Shown here piece after piece: positions 6,082-8,110 of a DNA stretch of 8,110 nt. Positions within the stretch are counted from its first letter, which is position 1. Every line of letters begins with the position of its first letter. Below the pieces are notes generated by a model. The model saw only the letters and a list, made by a program, of their open reading frames with translations. It ran no database searches and was not told the DNA's origin. The stretch spans positions 1 through 8,110 of the forward strand of contig DMCR01000049.1 in assembly GCA_003445735.1 (NCBI GenBank), read 5' to 3'. This DNA comes from Cryomorphaceae bacterium. GTDB taxonomy: Bacteria; Bacteroidota; Bacteroidia; Flavobacteriales; Schleiferiaceae. The translations under genes and the position numbers were made by a program.

Positions 6082-6116
6082 TTTTGCATTGTTTTGATTA
6101 AACTATAGACTTTAAA
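6082..6116 (+). promoter_or_regulatory. Possible promoter for the T9SS cargo gene
   Basis: A TTTTTG run near 6081-6086 is followed about 19 bases later by TAGACTTTA. This resembles the Bacteroidota TTTG/TTG -33 and TAnnTTTG -7 arrangement, but the -7 match is imperfect because there are three bases instead of two between TA and TTT. It lies in the 202-base region between two divergent exported-protein genes. Position and spacing are the only support. Confidence 0.25.
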
Positions 6117-6199
6117 GAGAACTTGTCCAACAGATGTCTTATTATCGAATAAAAGGAAGCCACATGTTTTTTGTATCCTTCACTACCCGAAACGTATAC

Positions 6200-7051
6200 A
6201 TGGACAGAATCGCATCCTTTGCTTTTGCCGCATTCATAGGGCTGTCCGTTTCAGCACAAAATGCGCCTATCGACTTTGAACCAAATGGTCATGGGGCCAA
6301 TTGGAATTGGAAGGTATTCGAAAATGACTATAACCCACCCTTGGTCGTTACACAGAATCCGGATACTAACGGGATAAATACCAGTCCAAATGTCGCTCGA
6401 TTTGAAGCCCTCCAAGCAGGACAGCCATTTGTAGGATGTGAATCTATGCACGGCACCGATATTGGCACTTTCACCATCGATCAAGATAATTACATCATTC
6501 GTATAATGGTCTATAAGACGGCGATTAGTGATGTGGGAATTAAATTGGTTCGTTGGGATAATTGGTCCTTAGGAGAAATTAAAGTTGCCAATACCAAGAC
6601 GCACGAATGGGAACAACTAGAATTTGACTTCAGCGCACACATTGGCTTGACCTACGATCAAATTGTGATTTTCCCGGATTTCACTGCCCGCCCTGCAGAC
6701 CGTACCATCTATTTTGATAATGTTTGGGGGGGCTTGTATGTAGCCCCGCCGCCGCCACCGCCACCTGTGGACAGTGCAACAATGACCTTGCCGAATTTTT
6801 TTAGCCCAAACTTTGATGGTGTAAATGACCGCTACCGACCAAAGATGCAGCACGCAGATTGGGCAGATTGGCATATTTACAATCGTTGGGGACAAGAAGT
6901 CTTCTCCTCAGAGTCTACCTCGGAAGATTGGAATGGTATGTTTAATGGCTCGGTCGTAAGCCCAGGAGTTTATATGATTCAGGCCCGTTGTGGCTCCATA
7001 ACCGCTGGTAATACGGTGGAGAAGCAAGGCGTCATTCACATCGCTTTTTAA
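6200..7051 (+). CDS. Secreted carbohydrate-binding-like protein with T9SS type B sorting domain
   Basis: This 283-residue protein should be exported by Sec and then sent through the type IX secretion system. Residues 1-20 (MDRIASFAFAAFIGLSVSAQ) are a signal peptide. Residues about 24-178 form a beta-sandwich-like domain (DFEPNGHGANWNWKVFENDY, LQAGQPFVGCESMHG, IKLVRWDNWS, IVIFPDF, IYFDNVW) like the non-catalytic modules attached to Bacteroidota GH16 glucanases, so sugar binding is likely. A seven-proline linker (183-189) leads to the sorting domain (197-283) with NFFSPNFDGVND, IYNRWGQEVF, DWNG and PGVYMIQ, the CHU_C/type B signature. No catalytic domain is present. ATG codons at 6134 and 6164 are alternatives; I chose 6200 because it gives the cleanest signal peptide. 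It is divergent from the beta-barrel gene and followed by a large adhesin gene. Confidence 0.85.
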   Translation: MDRIASFAFAAFIGLSVSAQNAPIDFEPNGHGANWNWKVFENDYNPPLVVTQNPDTNGINTSPNVARFEALQAGQPFVGCESMHGTDIGTFTIDQDNYIIRIMVYKTAISDVGIKLVRWDNWSLGEIKVANTKTHEWEQLEFDFSAHIGLTYDQIVIFPDFTARPADRTIYFDNVWGGLYVAPPPPPPPVDSATMTLPNFFSPNFDGVNDRYRPKMQHADWADWHIYNRWGQEVFSSESTSEDWNGMFNGSVVSPGVYMIQARCGSITAGNTVEKQGVIHIAF

Positions 7052-7132
7052 TCAAATACTAATCATTCTGGTAAATCAATCTTAAGTAGGATGTTTTATG
7101 ATACCATTTAGGTCATTGTAATACTTGAAATA

Positions 7133-7190
7133 TACTTAATTCGACTTCTGCCTTAAAGAAGTACTCATATGTGAGTAATCTAGTTAAGTA
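7133..7190 (+). repeat. Nested inverted repeats upstream of the adhesin gene
   Basis: Outer arms TACTTAATT (7133-7141) and AGTTAAGTA (7182-7190) can form 9 pairs with one wobble. Inside them lie two small hairpins: ACTTCT/AGAAGT (7144-7149 and 7157-7162) and ACTCA/TGAGT (7163-7167 and 7172-7176). The result is a multibranch structure. Another TTAAGTA at 7082-7088 can pair with the same 7133-7139 arm. The region is AT-rich, so chance pairing is a real alternative. Confidence 0.35.
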
Positions 7191-7202
7191 AAGTTTTGAT
7201 TC

Positions 7203-7235
7203 AGTCATTAGATAATTTCTCGTACTTTAATGACT
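7203..7235 (+). repeat. 8-base inverted repeat upstream of the adhesin gene
   Basis: AGTCATTA (7203-7210) and TAATGACT (7228-7235) are perfect reverse complements separated by 17 bases, 28 bases before the adhesin ATG. They could be an operator or a leader hairpin. No flanking T-run is present, so this is not a terminator. Confidence 0.35.
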
Positions 7236-7262
7236 CAAACACAAGTACAAGTGTGCATACCA

Positions 7263-8110
7263 ATGAAATCTAAACTGTCTTGGATTTTTCCAATACTTTT
7301 TCCCTTTCTTGGCTTTAGTCAATCTATTCAAGGTGATAACTCTGTTTGTATTGGAAGTTCAACGGTTTTAACATGTGTTTCCTGTGGTACACCACCATCA
7401 AGTCCAGTTAGTCCTTGGTCTTCAAGTAATCCTTCTGTTGCAACCATAGATATAAATGGAGAAGTAAATGGGATAAGTGCAGGGAATGTAACAATTATAT
7501 ATACCGATAACCTTGGGGGAACAGTATCTACTAGTTTTTCAGTTTTAAATAAAGCATTAAAGCCCACATATACTGCAGCTGGTGGATTACCCGTTCAATA
7601 TTGTGTGGGAGAGCAAACAACACCATTAACAGCAAGTAATTCTACGCCAGGTACATTACTGTGGTTCAATGACGATGGTACCCCAACCAACACAATATTT
7701 GGTTCATCTGGAGCCCCGACTCCAACAACATCTATAGCTGATACAGGTACTATAAATTACAAAGTAGTATTGGATCCTTATAATACGAATTTATGTACCT
7801 CTGATACATTGATAATCCCGGTTGTTGTTCATAATAATCCAACTATTACAACTTCTGGTAATACCACAATATGTCAAGGAGAAAGCGCCACTTTGAATGC
7901 TTCCGGTGCCGGGATTGGTGGCACTTATTATTGGAATGGTGGATTAGTCCATAATACAACCGTTACGTTTACACCAGTAATAAATACAGAATATATTGTA
8001 GTTGGAACCGATCAATATGGTTGTCAAGGTACTGATACTACTTTAATCACGGTCAATCCATCACCGGCGGCTCCTACAACGAATCTATCGAACGTTACCC
8101 AGTATTGTTT
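7263..8110 (+). CDS. N-terminal part of a large Ig-like surface adhesin, 3' truncated by the window
   Basis: From the ATG at 7263 the frame is open to the window end: 282 complete codons and no stop. Residues 1-20 (MKSKLSWIFPILFPFLGFSQ) are a signal peptide. Residues about 24-96 form a bacterial Ig-like group 2 domain (SNPSVATIDINGEVNGISAG, TIIYTDNLGG). A second module (about 108-190) runs from YCVGEQTTPLTAS, through LLWFNDDGT and APTPTTSIADTGTINYKV, to CTSDTLIIPVVV. A third (about 191-265) contains TTICQGESATLNASGAG, YYWNGG and NTEYIVVGTDQYGCQGTDT, and a fourth begins with NLSNVTQYC. Such Thr/Ser/Asn-rich repeats with paired cysteines are typical of very long flavobacterial adhesins that end in a T9SS sorting domain, which would lie beyond the window. 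A role in attachment or gliding is likely but inferred. It may share the export route of the preceding gene's product. Confidence 0.85.
   Translation, partial: MKSKLSWIFPILFPFLGFSQSIQGDNSVCIGSSTVLTCVSCGTPPSSPVSPWSSSNPSVATIDINGEVNGISAGNVTIIYTDNLGGTVSTSFSVLNKALKPTYTAAGGLPVQYCVGEQTTPLTASNSTPGTLLWFNDDGTPTNTIFGSSGAPTPTTSIADTGTINYKVVLDPYNTNLCTSDTLIIPVVVHNNPTITTSGNTTICQGESATLNASGAGIGGTYYWNGGLVHNTTVTFTPVINTEYIVVGTDQYGCQGTDTTLITVNPSPAAPTTNLSNVTQYC

Noticed and set aside
6617..6895. Minus-strand frame opposite the T9SS cargo gene
   Set aside because: It crosses the proline linker as an Arg/Trp-rich run, which is a mere complement effect of the CCG/CCA triplets.
7328..7567. Minus-strand 79-codon frame in the adhesin region
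   Set aside because: The plus strand carries a signal peptide and Ig-like repeats in a frame that stays open to the window edge; the minus frame is its shadow.

Overview
The window looks like the chromosome of a member of the Bacteroidota, most likely a marine-type flavobacterium (Flavobacteriales); the genus cannot be set from sequence alone. The evidence is a type IX secretion (T9SS) type B sorting domain, a long Ig-like T9SS-style adhesin, signal peptides ending in a xxAQ/FSQ-type cleavage site, the TAnnTTTG type of -7 promoter element before a tRNA, and the absence of clear Shine-Dalgarno sequences.

Region A (1-2937) is the end of a surface polysaccharide locus: the C-terminal part of a Wzx/MATE-like flippase, a GT4 glycosyltransferase related to the ALG11 type, and a PAPS-dependent sulfotransferase overlapping it by 4 bases (ATGA). 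A second, unrelated sulfotransferase (carbohydrate/HNK-1 type, family 2) faces them, and the two stop codons overlap by 4 bases. Together they suggest a sulfated exopolysaccharide or O-antigen-like glycan.

Region B (3024-4907) holds housekeeping or metabolic genes: an RluA-family pseudouridine synthase, a PhzF-family isomerase/epimerase-like protein in visibly AT-richer DNA, and a convergent small exported protein with no recognised function.

Region C (4908-5373) has no full-length protein gene. Read on the minus strand it holds, in order, a TAnnTTTG promoter, a CAT-anticodon tRNA without encoded CCA, a hairpin, an untracked 41-codon reading frame resembling the C-terminal tail of a DUF805 membrane protein, and a strong UUCG terminator. 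The DUF805 frame runs back into the tRNA and has no room for the rest of its gene, so I read it as a remnant. Bases 5275-5326 hold nothing I recognise.

Region D (5327-8110) is cell-surface again: a minus-strand outer-membrane beta-barrel-like protein with its own terminator, a divergent secreted protein with a carbohydrate-binding-like domain plus a T9SS type B sorting domain, a 211-base leader rich in inverted repeats, and the first 282 codons of a large Ig-like adhesin that runs off the window.

I saw no CRISPR array, insertion sequence, integrase, defence system or convincing new multigene system. The most unusual items are the DUF805 remnant next to the tRNA, the repeat-rich leader before the adhesin, and the double-sulfotransferase end of the glycan locus.
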